DNA from: Citreimonas salinaria | Lineage (GTDB): Bacteria > Pseudomonadota > Alphaproteobacteria > Rhodobacterales > Rhodobacteraceae | Assembly (NCBI RefSeq): GCF_900107235.1 | Contig: NZ_FNPF01000023.1 | Span: forward strand, 1-46,975 | Reading direction: 5' to 3' | Length of the DNA stretch: 46,975 nt | Shown: positions 23,438 to 32,976 of the stretch, in pieces | Numbering within the stretch: position 1 is the stretch's first letter | Layout: every line of letters starts with the position of its first letter | The notes under the pieces: model-generated | Seen by the model: only the letters and a program-made list of their open reading frames with translations | Told to the model about the DNA's origin: nothing | Databases searched by the model: none | Made by a program: the position numbers and the translations under genes

Positions 23438-23926
23438 TCAGGTCGGCGCGCCGGGATTCACGGTGCCCTTTGCGATTTCAGTGAGCTTGTCATCCGCGCC
23501 CTTCTCCTCGTCGAGGATCGCAACCAGTGTGTCGAGTTCGTCCAGTCCAAGCTGCTTAGCCCATGTGGCGAGCGAGCCGTAGACGGCTATCTCGTAATGC
23601 TGGACCCGCTGCGCCGACGCGATGATCGCAGCATCGCGGACCGCGGCATCGTCGATCATGCCTGCCCATTTCTCGGCTTCCGCACAGATCGTCGCCATCG
23701 AGTTGTCGCGGTGCTCGTAGGGTTCGGCACCATGGCTGTCGATGATCTGCGCCAGACGCTCGACCTGCGAGCGGACTTCATCCACATCCTCTCGGAGCAT
23801 ATCCTTGAGTTGAGGATCGGTCGCCACCTCTGCCAGCTGCGGCATCGCCTCGGCAAGCAGCTCTTCCATGGAGCGCGCCTCTTGCAACTCGGTGACGTAA
23901 AGGGTTCGAAGATCGCTGATATTCAT
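23438..23926 (-). CDS. DUF892 ferritin-like protein (YciE/YciF family)
   Basis: 162 residues, all helical, of the DUF892 family: TLYVTELQEA near the N-terminus and IASAQRVQHYEIAVYGSL in the third helix, with Glu/His residues placed as in ferritin-like di-iron bundles. Relatives are induced by general or osmotic stress; the exact function is unknown. The ATG at 23926 follows AGAAAGGAAAG, and a GGAAC-N17-GGTT element lies about 90 bases upstream. Confidence 0.88.
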   Translation of the reverse strand: MNISDLRTLYVTELQEARSMEELLAEAMPQLAEVATDPQLKDMLREDVDEVRSQVERLAQIIDSHGAEPYEHRDNSMATICAEAEKWAGMIDDAAVRDAAIIASAQRVQHYEIAVYGSLATWAKQLGLDELDTLVAILDEEKGADDKLTEIAKGTVNPGAPT

Positions 23927-24017
23927 GATCTTTCCTTTCTCGCCGGGATCGACACCGCGGCGCGTCTCCCGGCACTGAGACAAGTCCGGCGGGCGTGAGC
24001 CGCCCGTCCGACGGAAA

Positions 24018-24043
24018 AACCAGTACGATCCGAGCTTCGTTCC
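24018..24043 (-). promoter_or_regulatory. Putative EcfG-type promoter for the DUF892 gene
   Basis: On the minus strand GGAAC (24043-24039), a 17-base spacer and GGTT (24021-24018), followed by a leader of about 85 bases. Confidence 0.55.
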
Positions 24044-24074
24044 AACGCTTCCCGAAGGGGTTGGCCTCGCCGTC

Positions 24075-25283
<1,209 letters not shown>

Positions 25284-25421
25284 TGTTTCCTCTTGTTCCC
25301 CCGCCGCCCGAGGCGGTTCGGCCGGCGGCACCCGCCTGCCCCGCTGCGTCAGGCGTCACCGATGATCCGGCGAACTCGTGGCCGCCGACAGGACTTCGCG
25401 AAGGCGGATCGCCGGCCCGGA

Positions 25422-25452
25422 GAAACGCCGCAACGGCGTGTTGCGGCGTTTC
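25422..25452 (-). terminator. Terminator after the PRC-barrel gene
   Basis: GAAACGCCGCAAC and GTTGCGGCGTTTC form a perfect 13-base stem with a five-base loop, about 20 bases beyond the PRC-barrel stop. There is no long T run. Confidence 0.65.
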
Positions 25453-25472
25453 TTGCGAAGAATTGATTCCCG

Positions 25473-26213
25473 TTACCGGCTAATCCGGGATTCCAGCTGC
25501 CCGTAGTCGAAATTCTCGATCGTATCGACCTGTTCCTGACCGTAAGGCATGTCGTAGCGCATGGTATTCATGTTGGCGCGCGGACCGTACGGGTAGGCAA
25601 AGTAGCCCGGGCGCCCGGAGGCGCGGGCATCGACCATGATGGCGGACAATGCGCCGTCCTGGACGATGAGGTCGGAAACGTATCCATAGCGGGCATTGTC
25701 CTGAAGATACGAATAGTCACCGATCAGGTCAGTTGCCTTGAAGACGTTCTGCCCGGCGACGAGATCGTCGTTGACGACTTGGGTCGTATCGGTCGCTTCC
25801 GCCGAGATAACCTCTTCATCGAACCACCCGCTGCCGAACGCGTCGTACTCGCTGACATTTTCCTCGGTCACCGGGATCCGGATCTGCTGGATGCCGGTCT
25901 GCATGGTCACTTCGTCCCACGGCACGTAGACATGGGTGTCGCCGATGTCCCAGAACCCGCCGACTTGCGCGATGATGCCAAGCACCTGGCCGTCGTTGCT
26001 GAAGACGACGTTCTCGACGTCGCCCACATCCTCGCCGCTGGCGTCTATGATCTCGGTCTCGTCGAACATGTTCTCGACGCTCCAGCCCTCGGCGTAGAGC
26101 GTGTCGTAGGACCATGTGGACAGAACGTCAACCTCGTCCTGCGCGATCGCGGCGGTCGACATCAACAGGCCGAGGGCGGTCGCACAGCTTGTCGCGATGG
26201 TGATCCGTTTCAT
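25473..26213 (-). CDS. Exported PRC-barrel domain protein
   Basis: 246 residues: a signal peptide (1 to about 24) followed by two PRC-barrel-like segments, the first containing GEDVGDVENVVFSNDGQVLG, the second around VSDLIVQDGALSAIMVDA. Exported PRC-barrel proteins are frequent in alphaproteobacteria and often stress-linked; no enzymatic role is established. It is acidic. The ATG at 26213 follows AAAGGAGA. An upstream GGAAC-N16-GCTT (26284-26260) only partly fits the stress-promoter pattern. Confidence 0.82.
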   Translation of the reverse strand: MKRITIATSCATALGLLMSTAAIAQDEVDVLSTWSYDTLYAEGWSVENMFDETEIIDASGEDVGDVENVVFSNDGQVLGIIAQVGGFWDIGDTHVYVPWDEVTMQTGIQQIRIPVTEENVSEYDAFGSGWFDEEVISAEATDTTQVVNDDLVAGQNVFKATDLIGDYSYLQDNARYGYVSDLIVQDGALSAIMVDARASGRPGYFAYPYGPRANMNTMRYDMPYGQEQVDTIENFDYGQLESRISR

Positions 26214-26345
26214 GGTGATCTCCTTTGTCTGCGCCAACTTGGGGTCGTCACACTTGGGAAAGCCCCTGAACCATGGATTGTTCCTGATAGTCTGCCTTTG
26301 CGTCGGCTTCGGCGCTGTGGGCAGGCCGACGCGAAGTGGCGGCGC

Positions 26346-27236
26346 CTAGCGCGGGTCGACCGGGGCGGCGCCAACGCTCGCGTGGCCGGTACCGGCAATC
26401 GCGTAAAGGTACGCCGCCATGTCCCGTGCGATGCCTTCAGAGACCCCGAGGTCGGGCATTGCGCTCAGAGGGTCCACCTCCTGCGGGTGCATGATCCAGC
26501 GGATCATGTTCTCGGGCGTGTTCGGCACGACGCCGGCGATGTACTTCCGCGCCCCCGCATCGTCTAGCGGCGGCCCCACGTGAAGATCCGAGCGGCCGAC
26601 GATGCCCTCGATCATGTGGCATTGCGGACAGGCATGGACCTGCATCGCCTTGCGTCCGCGTTCGGGGTTGCCGAAGGGCGTGAATGGTCCTGCCTCGGCG
26701 ACCGAAGTCATGGAATCCAGCTGCTGCGGGCCCGCCTCGACGAGTTCTGCGTAGGCTTCGGGCGACAGTGTCGGGAACGCCTCGACCAGCGCGGTGATGC
26801 GCCACATATCGGCCTCGCTCATGCGCATGGACCAGGCGGGCATCCCGCTCATCTTCAGGCCGTAGCGGATGAACCAGTAAATCTCCTCCGGCGGGCGCTC
26901 GCGTCCGGCGGCCACGAGGTTCGACGGCACCGGCATCATCCCCAGCGCGAACTCCTCGGGCGCGACGCCCGGCGCGCCATGGCACTGCGTGCAGTGCTTT
27001 CGGTAGAGCGCCACGTTCCTGGCATCCGCGACCGGAGCGAAATCCTCCGGAACCTCGTCGGCGTCGGCCTGCAGGGCGACGAGCGTGTCGCGGCCGATGC
27101 CGATCGCGTGGAAGACCCAGGCGGGATGTTGCTTGATCGCCGTGATGTCGTAAAAGCCGCCGGCGACGAAAGCCAGCACGCCCGCCGCGGCGAGCGATCC
27201 GAGCGAGACCAGCATGATGCGCAACGTCTGCCTCAC
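26346..27236 (-). CDS. Membrane-anchored di-haem cytochrome c
   Basis: 296 residues. An N-terminal membrane anchor (about 5-30) precedes two cytochrome c domains with CTQCH near 80-84 and CPQCH near 204-208; the second domain ends with a Met-containing SAMPDLGVS segment. The first domain matches domain 1 of the tri-haem cytochrome at 538-1863 (CHGAPG, MSGMPAW). The GTG at 27236 overlaps the upstream stop (GTGA). It is the last gene of the second oxidase operon, and probably an electron donor to it. Confidence 0.87.
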   Translation of the reverse strand: MRQTLRIMLVSLGSLAAAGVLAFVAGGFYDITAIKQHPAWVFHAIGIGRDTLVALQADADEVPEDFAPVADARNVALYRKHCTQCHGAPGVAPEEFALGMMPVPSNLVAAGRERPPEEIYWFIRYGLKMSGMPAWSMRMSEADMWRITALVEAFPTLSPEAYAELVEAGPQQLDSMTSVAEAGPFTPFGNPERGRKAMQVHACPQCHMIEGIVGRSDLHVGPPLDDAGARKYIAGVVPNTPENMIRWIMHPQEVDPLSAMPDLGVSEGIARDMAAYLYAIAGTGHASVGAAPVDPR

Positions 27237-27571
27237 GAGCCTTCCCCCACCGCGTAGAGGTATTGCGCGATCAGGCGCGCCTCGTCTTGCGACAGGTTGA
27301 GGTCGGGCATGGCCGAGCGTGGATCGATCGCCTGCGGGTCCGCGATGAAGGCCGTCAGGGCCTCGAGCGTGTTGGGCACAACGCCCGCCACGTAGACCTG
27401 CCGGGACATCGCCGTGAGCGGCGGGCCGGTCACCCCGTCCGCGCCGTCGAATTCGGGAATTTGGTGACACGTGCCGCAGCCGTTCGCCGATATAAGCGCC
27501 CGTGCAGCCGCGGACGGATCGTCGTCGCATCCGGCGAGGAGGAGGGGAAGCAGGATCAGCGCCCTCATCAT
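27233..27571 (-). CDS. Small lipoprotein cytochrome c
   Basis: 112 residues with a lipobox (LLLAGC, Cys15) and a single haem site CGTCH near residue 39. The C-terminal part (YVAGVVPNT, SAMPDLNLS, YLYAVGEG) is very similar to the second domain of the downstream di-haem cytochrome, suggesting duplication. The start overlaps the ctaG stop (ATGA) and the stop overlaps the next gene. Likely a membrane-tethered periplasmic electron carrier for the caa3 oxidase. Confidence 0.87.
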   Translation of the reverse strand: MMRALILLPLLLAGCDDDPSAAARALISANGCGTCHQIPEFDGADGVTGPPLTAMSRQVYVAGVVPNTLEALTAFIADPQAIDPRSAMPDLNLSQDEARLIAQYLYAVGEGS

Positions 27572-28446
27572 GACGAAACCCTCTCGGCCCGCACCTCGGT
27601 GTCGCGCAGGATACCTGCTAGAACTGCGATCGCCGCCCCGATCAGGATGGCGCCGCACGGCACCCACATGATGAGCCCGGCCAGCTGCTGGTCCTCCAGC
27701 GGCGAGAGGTTCCACTCGCCTGCCCCGGACGCGTAGGCCGGGTACCAAAGCGTCCGCGCCGTGGTCAGCAAGGCCGCCAGCGCACTGGACTGGAGGGCGG
27801 TGGCGAAAATCGCCAGGAAGGCGCCGGCGCGCCCCTCGGCCCTGGGCAGGTCCAGCACCGCGACGCAGAACAGCACCGCGACACCGAGGAAGCTCATGTG
27901 CTGCAGCGCGTGAACCCAGTCGTCGCCGAGTGCGAGTTGATAGAGCGTTGGCATGTGCCACGCCCAGAGGACGGCGAAGTAAAGCAACCACGCCCCGAAT
28001 GGATGCGTCGCCGTCCGCCATACCCGCCCGGTCGCGCCTTGGCCAAGCCGCGCCAATGCCGGACGGCCCCGTTGCGGCACCGCCCAAAGCACCGCGATCC
28101 GCGGTCGACCCAGCACCATGAGCGGGGCCGCCACGAGCATCAGCCCGAAATGCTGGATCATGTGCGCCGAAAGAAGCCGCTCGGCAATCGCATCGATCGG
28201 CGAAAACAACATGAGCGCGGACAGCGCGAGACCCGCGGCGAAGCTCGCCGCCCTGAAGTGCGACAAGCCGCCTCCGCTGCCCGCTTGGCGCCAGAGCCGC
28301 GCAACACCCGCCACGTAGAGTCCGCCCGCGAGAAGAAGGGGAAGGACCACGAACGCGTTCGGGAGTCCGCCGTCGGACAACCCCGCCTCGTGCGCCTGGG
28401 CAGTGACTGGAAAGAGCAGGACGATCAAGCCGGGCACCATGCGCAT
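27568..28446 (-). CDS. ctaG: CtaG-type cytochrome c oxidase assembly protein (second copy)
   Basis: 292 residues, an exported N-terminal stretch then about seven membrane helices. It is a paralogue of the protein at 5796-6794: SAHMIQHFGLML and EDQQLAGLIMW correspond to the same blocks there. It assembles the caa3 oxidase encoded upstream. The ATG at 28446 overlaps the stop region of the preceding gene. Here ctaG sits after the oxidase subunits, whereas in the first cluster it leads the operon. Confidence 0.87.
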   Translation of the reverse strand: MRMVPGLIVLLFPVTAQAHEAGLSDGGLPNAFVVLPLLLAGGLYVAGVARLWRQAGSGGGLSHFRAASFAAGLALSALMLFSPIDAIAERLLSAHMIQHFGLMLVAAPLMVLGRPRIAVLWAVPQRGRPALARLGQGATGRVWRTATHPFGAWLLYFAVLWAWHMPTLYQLALGDDWVHALQHMSFLGVAVLFCVAVLDLPRAEGRAGAFLAIFATALQSSALAALLTTARTLWYPAYASGAGEWNLSPLEDQQLAGLIMWVPCGAILIGAAIAVLAGILRDTEVRAERVSS

Positions 28447-28447
28447 G

Positions 28448-28858
28448 TTACTGATCCACCCCTGCGCAGACGGAGATGTAGAACACGCCGACATACTCGA
28501 CGGCGATGCCGCCGAAAGCCGCGCCGCAGAACATCAGGCCCACCAGCGCCATCATCCGCATCCGCTGGGCACTCCGTTCCGGGCGGATCTTCTGCGACCG
28601 ATGCAGGGCATGGACGGCCGTTGCCGCGCCGATCGCACAGATGGCGACGGCAAAGGCGGTGAGCGCGTGATACGGCCAGACGCGTTGCGTGCCGCAGAGC
28701 CATGGCACCATCGCGTAGCCGATCCCCTGATGAAGCGCCCAGGCGGCAGGCGCCAGCACCCAGCCGACCCAAGGGGTCAGCGCCTCCGCCCCCTCCTGAT
28801 GGGCGCGGATGCCGTCCTCCTTGTGCTCGTGGCTCTGCTCGTGCGCGTCTTCGGCCAT
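28448..28858 (-). CDS. Small membrane protein of the second caa3 cluster
   Basis: 136 residues: a His/Glu-rich N-terminus (HEQSHEHKED) and about three membrane helices. P37, W40, H43, Y48 and C55, then E121 and C131, match the spacing of P18, W21, H24, Y29, C36, E110 and C120 in the protein at 1892-2257. No family name is recognised. It lies directly after coxC with a GAGG ribosome-binding site. Its repeated link to oxidase genes suggests a subunit or maturation factor. Confidence 0.75.
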   Translation of the reverse strand: MAEDAHEQSHEHKEDGIRAHQEGAEALTPWVGWVLAPAAWALHQGIGYAMVPWLCGTQRVWPYHALTAFAVAICAIGAATAVHALHRSQKIRPERSAQRMRMMALVGLMFCGAAFGGIAVEYVGVFYISVCAGVDQ

Positions 28859-28866
28859 CGGCGACC

Positions 28867-29484
28867 TCACAACCATCGAGGTGCCCAGTAGAGCACCAGG
28901 TAGATCGGGATGAAAACGCCGGCGACGAAATACCAGTACAGCGTGTCGACCACGACGCCCAGTTGCCGTTCCGAGGTAAAGTAGTTCTTCCAAGCCAGGA
29001 TCGAGACGACGGCCGTGCCGAGAATTGCCGAGACGACGTGGGTGAAGTGGAAGCCGGTGATGGCCCACAGGATCGAGCCGTAGGCGTGCTCGTCCCAGCG
29101 AATGTCGAACGCCGCGATCTGGAAGCTGCGAAAGACCAGCGCGAGGGTCGCGAGGCCGACGCTTGCCGTCACGCCCAAGGCAAGCTGCGTCTTGCGGTTG
29201 CGGTCGGAGCCTCGCCCGGCCCACCACATTGTCACGCTGCTGAGCGGAAGCACGAAGAGCACGATCGTCGCGTAGAGCAGGTCGGGCGGGTCGACGCCCT
29301 CGGGTGGCCAGACCTCGTTCTGCGCCATCAGGTAAAAGTAGCTGGTGAGCAGGTTCGCCACGACCGCGGCCTCGATTGCCACGGCACCCAGCACACCCCA
29401 CCACAGCGGATGCGTGTGCGGCGTCAGGCGCGGCAGTTCCGAGGCGTCGACCTCGACATGCGTTTCGATGACGGGTTCGCTCAT
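28867..29484 (-). CDS. coxC: Cytochrome c oxidase subunit III
   Basis: 205 residues with five predicted membrane helices, as in the short bacterial form. FHFTHVVSAILGT and LYWYFVAGVFIPIYLVLYW are typical of subunit III. It stabilises the oxidase core and does not carry redox centres. The ATG overlaps the subunit I stop by four bases. In the first cluster the same function is fused to subunit I. Confidence 0.92.
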   Translation of the reverse strand: MSEPVIETHVEVDASELPRLTPHTHPLWWGVLGAVAIEAAVVANLLTSYFYLMAQNEVWPPEGVDPPDLLYATIVLFVLPLSSVTMWWAGRGSDRNRKTQLALGVTASVGLATLALVFRSFQIAAFDIRWDEHAYGSILWAITGFHFTHVVSAILGTAVVSILAWKNYFTSERQLGVVVDTLYWYFVAGVFIPIYLVLYWAPRWL

Positions 29485-31400
29485 ACGACCTCCTCGCGCT
29501 TGCGCGGCAGGAACCAGAACACGAAGGTCACGAAGGTGCCGAAGACACCGGCCACGTAGAACCACGGGCTGAAGATCAGACCGAAGAAGCAGATCGACGC
29601 GATCACGGCCGAGAAGAACGGCCATGGCGTGGGCTTCGGAAGAATCTGCACCGATTGCGGCCGCGCATCGAGCAGCGTCGTCACCACCGTTTCGCGGCGG
29701 TCGGATCTCAGCCCGTCGACCACGCCGCGCTTGCCGTCACGGCTCCAGTCCCAGACCGGGTGGCGGCTTTCGACCACGGCCTGGCGGGCGAAGTTGCAGT
29801 TCAGCGGCGGCGACGTCGTCGCCCAGTCCAGCGTCGGCGCGTGCCACGGGTTGGGCGGGCTGTCGGCGCCGTGGCGAAGGCTGCGGATGACGTTCCAGAG
29901 CGTCAGGGCGAACCCGGCAGCAAGGATCAGCGAGCCGATGCTGGACAGCTGGTTCAGGAACGTCCAGTCCATCTCGGGCAGGTAGGTGTAGACGCGCCGC
30001 GGCATCCCCTCGAGGCCCAGCTGGTGCATCGGGAAGAACGTCACGTTGAAGCCTGCGAAGATGATCGCGCAGCTCCATTTGCCCAGACCCTCGTGCAGCA
30101 GGCGTCCCGTCGCCTTCGGGAACCAGTAGTAGAGCCCGGCGAACAGCGGGAATACCGCGCCGCCGACCAGGACGTAGTGGAAGTGCGCGACGACGAAGTA
30201 CGTGTCGTGGACCTGCCGGTCGAACGGGACCGAGGCGACCATGACGCCGGTCAGGCCGCCAGCGATGAAGACGCCGAAGAAGCCCAGCACGAACCACATC
30301 GGCGTGGCGAAGCGGATTCGCGCGCCCCACAGGGTCGCGATCCAGCTGAAGATCTGCACGCCCGACGCGATGGCGATCATCGCCGAGGCCGCCTGGAAGA
30401 AGGACCGCCCCAGAAGCGGCAGGCCCGTCGTGTACATGTGGTGGACCCACAGGCCGAAGCTGACCATCCCGATGCCCACGATGGCCAGCACAAGCGCGGT
30501 GTAGCCGAAGACAGGCCGCTGCGTGAACGTCACCACGATGGTGGTGACGATGCCCAGCGCGGGAACGAGGATGATGTAGACCTCGGGGTGGCCGAAGAAC
30601 CAGAAGAGATGCTGCCACAGAAGCGGCGAGCCGCCCATTTCGGCGACGAAGAACTGCGTCTCGACAAGCCGGTCCATCATCAGGAACGCGCTTGCCACGA
30701 TGACCGAGGGCATGGCGAACAGGATCATGAAGGCCATGACCAGGATCGCCCAGACGAAGATCGGCATCCGGTGAAGCGACATGCCGGGCACGCGCAGCTT
30801 GAAGATCGTGACGATCAGCTCGACCGCGGCCGTCAGGGCCGAAACCTCGATGAAGGTGATCATCGTCGTCCAAACGTCGATGCCGTAGCCTTCCGAGTAG
30901 TCGCGGTTCGACAGTGGCACGTAGTTGAACCAGCCCGCGTCGGGCGCGAGGCCCAGGAACAGCGAGGCGAAGAACGTGGTGCCGCCGATCAGGTAGACGT
31001 AGTAGCCGAAGGCGTTCAGCCGCGGGAACGCCATGTCGCGCGCGCCGACCATTAGCGGGACGAGGTAGATGCCGATCCCCTCCATCGCCGGGATCGCGAA
31101 CAGGAACATCATGGCTGTCCCGTGCACCGTCATGACCTGGTTGTAGGTGTCGGGGTCGAGGAAACCGTTCAGCGGCGACAGAAGCTGCATCCGCATCGCC
31201 AGGCCCAGAAGGCCCGCCAGCATGAAGAAGACGAGCGACGTGATCAGGAAACGCAGCCCGATGCTGGTGTGGTTGACATGCGTGAACCACCCGAGGAAGC
31301 CCGGCGGCGACAGCCACGTGCGCTCGAGCTCGGCCAGATGCTCGGGCACCGGGTCGTGACGGCTGCGGCGCAGGTCGAGAGCTGGATCGAGATCCGTCAT
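29481..31400 (-). CDS. ctaD: Cytochrome c oxidase subunit I (second caa3 cluster)
   Basis: 639 residues, haem-copper oxidase subunit I of the A1 class: H93, GHPEVY at 270-275, H320-H321, and H406 and H408. The D-channel D122 and N129 are present. Q349 in SGVQIF takes the place of the K-channel Lys, exactly as in the paralogue at 2267-4810. Both gene ends overlap neighbours (ATGA), so it is coupled to coxB and coxC. It reduces oxygen to water in the inner membrane. Confidence 0.95.
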   Translation of the reverse strand: MTDLDPALDLRRSRHDPVPEHLAELERTWLSPPGFLGWFTHVNHTSIGLRFLITSLVFFMLAGLLGLAMRMQLLSPLNGFLDPDTYNQVMTVHGTAMMFLFAIPAMEGIGIYLVPLMVGARDMAFPRLNAFGYYVYLIGGTTFFASLFLGLAPDAGWFNYVPLSNRDYSEGYGIDVWTTMITFIEVSALTAAVELIVTIFKLRVPGMSLHRMPIFVWAILVMAFMILFAMPSVIVASAFLMMDRLVETQFFVAEMGGSPLLWQHLFWFFGHPEVYIILVPALGIVTTIVVTFTQRPVFGYTALVLAIVGIGMVSFGLWVHHMYTTGLPLLGRSFFQAASAMIAIASGVQIFSWIATLWGARIRFATPMWFVLGFFGVFIAGGLTGVMVASVPFDRQVHDTYFVVAHFHYVLVGGAVFPLFAGLYYWFPKATGRLLHEGLGKWSCAIIFAGFNVTFFPMHQLGLEGMPRRVYTYLPEMDWTFLNQLSSIGSLILAAGFALTLWNVIRSLRHGADSPPNPWHAPTLDWATTSPPLNCNFARQAVVESRHPVWDWSRDGKRGVVDGLRSDRRETVVTTLLDARPQSVQILPKPTPWPFFSAVIASICFFGLIFSPWFYVAGVFGTFVTFVFWFLPRKREEVV

Positions 31401-32392
31401 TCGAGCGACTCCAGAAAATCGAGGAGGAGCTGCAGTTCGGCGGCCTCGGGCGCGGTTTCGGGCATCAGGGCGCCGGGCTTCACGCTGTGCGTGCTGGTGA
31501 TCCAGCCCCCGAGATTGCCGCGCGTGTTCGGGAGTGTCGCCGCCGCGAGCGTCCTTCGGCTTGCCAGATGCGTCAGGTCCGGCCCCTCTTCGCCTTGCGC
31601 TTCGGTTCCGCGGATCGTGTGGCAGTCGCCGCAGCCGTACTTCATGAACACGTCGAAGCCCGGCCCTTCCGTCGTTGCGGCGTCCTCGGCCTCGGCCGCG
31701 AGCCAAGCCTGGTAGTCGGGCTCTGGCTCGGCCACGACCACGAAGCCCATCAACGCGTGCTGGATGCCGCAGAACTCGGCGCATTGCCCGCGCCAGACCC
31801 CGGGAACGGCGGGTTCGGCGTAAAGTTCGTTGTGCGTGCCGGGGATCAGGTCCGTCTTGCCCTGAAGGTTCGGCACCCAGAAGCTGTGGATCACGTTGTC
31901 GGATATCAGCTCCAGCCGCGCGCGCTTGCCGACCGGAAGATGCAGCTCGTTCGCGGTCACGGCCACCACCTCGCCCGCCTCGTCGAGATAGCGGAACTCC
32001 CACCACCACAGGCGGCCCACCACCTCTATCCTCGGGCCGGCCTCTCCCCGCGGGCCTTCGGTTTCGTCCCCGATCATCACGCCCGAGAGCGTGAGCGCGA
32101 TGATCGCAAAGATGGGCGCTACGACGCCGCCCGTCACGACCAGGGCGGTCGAGGCGCGGAACGAGATCGGCCGCTCCTTGCCGCCGCGGCTCAGCAGCAG
32201 ACCGAGAAGCAGAAGCGCGATTGTTACGAAGAAGACGATCACGGCGACGCCGAACAGCCAGTACGTCAGCAGCGCAATCAAGCGCGCATCGTCGCTTGCC
32301 GGCGCGAGGACGTTCTGCGACCCGGAGCAGTTCGCGAGTACACCGAGGACGAGGGCGGCGCCGCTGATCCGTATCGGCAGGCGTGACCGCAT
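31397..32392 (-). CDS. coxB: Cytochrome c oxidase subunit II with fused cytochrome c (second cluster)
   Basis: 331 residues: a lipobox-like N-terminus (LANC, Cys22), two membrane helices (about 37-68 and 80-107), a CuA domain with H169, C204, E206, C208, H212 and M215, and a C-terminal cytochrome c domain with CGDCH at 254-258. It is the electron entry subunit of a caa3 oxidase. It begins one base inside the stop of the transducer-like gene (TGATG), so its translation is tied to that gene. Confidence 0.95.
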   Translation of the reverse strand: MRSRLPIRISGAALVLGVLANCSGSQNVLAPASDDARLIALLTYWLFGVAVIVFFVTIALLLLGLLLSRGGKERPISFRASTALVVTGGVVAPIFAIIALTLSGVMIGDETEGPRGEAGPRIEVVGRLWWWEFRYLDEAGEVVAVTANELHLPVGKRARLELISDNVIHSFWVPNLQGKTDLIPGTHNELYAEPAVPGVWRGQCAEFCGIQHALMGFVVVAEPEPDYQAWLAAEAEDAATTEGPGFDVFMKYGCGDCHTIRGTEAQGEEGPDLTHLASRRTLAAATLPNTRGNLGGWITSTHSVKPGALMPETAPEAAELQLLLDFLESLE

Positions 32393-32766
32393 CAGACCGC
32401 CGGGTAGGCGACGGTGCTGAGCAGCGCGAAGGATTCCGGCCGGCTGTCCAGCCGGGTGTGCTGCACGACCACCGGCACGTTCGACTCGAGAACGGTGGCA
32501 TAGTCGGTATCTCTGGGAACCGGCTCGGGGTCCTCGAGGTCGTTCGCGCGCAGGTGCATCGTCCGCTCGGCGGGCACCGTGACGGTGTATGGCCCCACCG
32601 GCCCGCGATCGGCGAAGAACAGCGTGATCGAGATGCGGGCGTCTTCCGGCCCGGTGTTGAGGATGCAGAAGGTCTCGTGGCTTTCCAGCGCGCGATCCCC
32701 CTGGATTCCGCCGCTCGGGATGTACCCCTCGGCGATCACCCAGCGCGTCTTTCCGGTCGGCTCCAT
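32392..32766 (-). CDS. Sensory-rhodopsin-transducer-like protein (ASRT family)
   Basis: 124 residues matching the Anabaena sensory rhodopsin transducer family: soluble beta-rich proteins with conserved blocks FFADRGPVGPYTVTVPAERT, DPEPVPRDTDYA and VVVQHTRLDSR. In Anabaena the protein couples to a rhodopsin; most bacterial homologues occur without one and may bind sugars or DNA. No rhodopsin gene is in this window. GGGGGA before the ATG at 32766 favours it over the upstream in-frame start at 32790. First gene of the second oxidase operon. Confidence 0.85.
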   Translation of the reverse strand: MEPTGKTRWVIAEGYIPSGGIQGDRALESHETFCILNTGPEDARISITLFFADRGPVGPYTVTVPAERTMHLRANDLEDPEPVPRDTDYATVLESNVPVVVQHTRLDSRPESFALLSTVAYPAV

Positions 32767-32822
32767 GTCGTCCCCCGTTGACTGGGCCATTCCCGCCCAT
32801 GCGCAGGAGCAGCCAACTCAAC

Positions 32823-32848
32823 AACCGGAGCGACCGCAGGAGCGTTCC
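32823..32848 (-). promoter_or_regulatory. Putative EcfG-type promoter for the second oxidase operon
   Basis: On the minus strand GGAAC (32848-32844), a 17-base spacer and GGTT (32826-32823), with a leader of about 50 bases before the ATG at 32766. It lies back to back with the promoter at 32868-32893. Confidence 0.6.
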
Positions 32849-32867
32849 AAGCGGTCATGAATAAGTC

Positions 32868-32893
32868 GGAACACATGCGCCGTCGCCCTCGTT
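32868..32893 (+). promoter_or_regulatory. Putative EcfG-type promoter for the seven-gene operon
   Basis: GGAAC (32868-32872), a 17-base spacer and CGTT (32890-32893): a full match to the alphaproteobacterial EcfG consensus. The expected leader before the ATG at 32977 is about 75 bases. Confidence 0.65.
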
Positions 32894-32976
32894 CGCCAGA
32901 CACGGAGGCGCCTTGAAGATCACGTTCAGGGCTGCCCCGAGCGATCCAAGGCGCTGCGAAGCGAGAGGAGAGGGAC

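Noticed and set aside
26260-26284. GGAAC-N16-GCTT upstream of the PRC-barrel gene
   Set aside because: The -10 box lacks the conserved GTT; too weak to list as a promoter.
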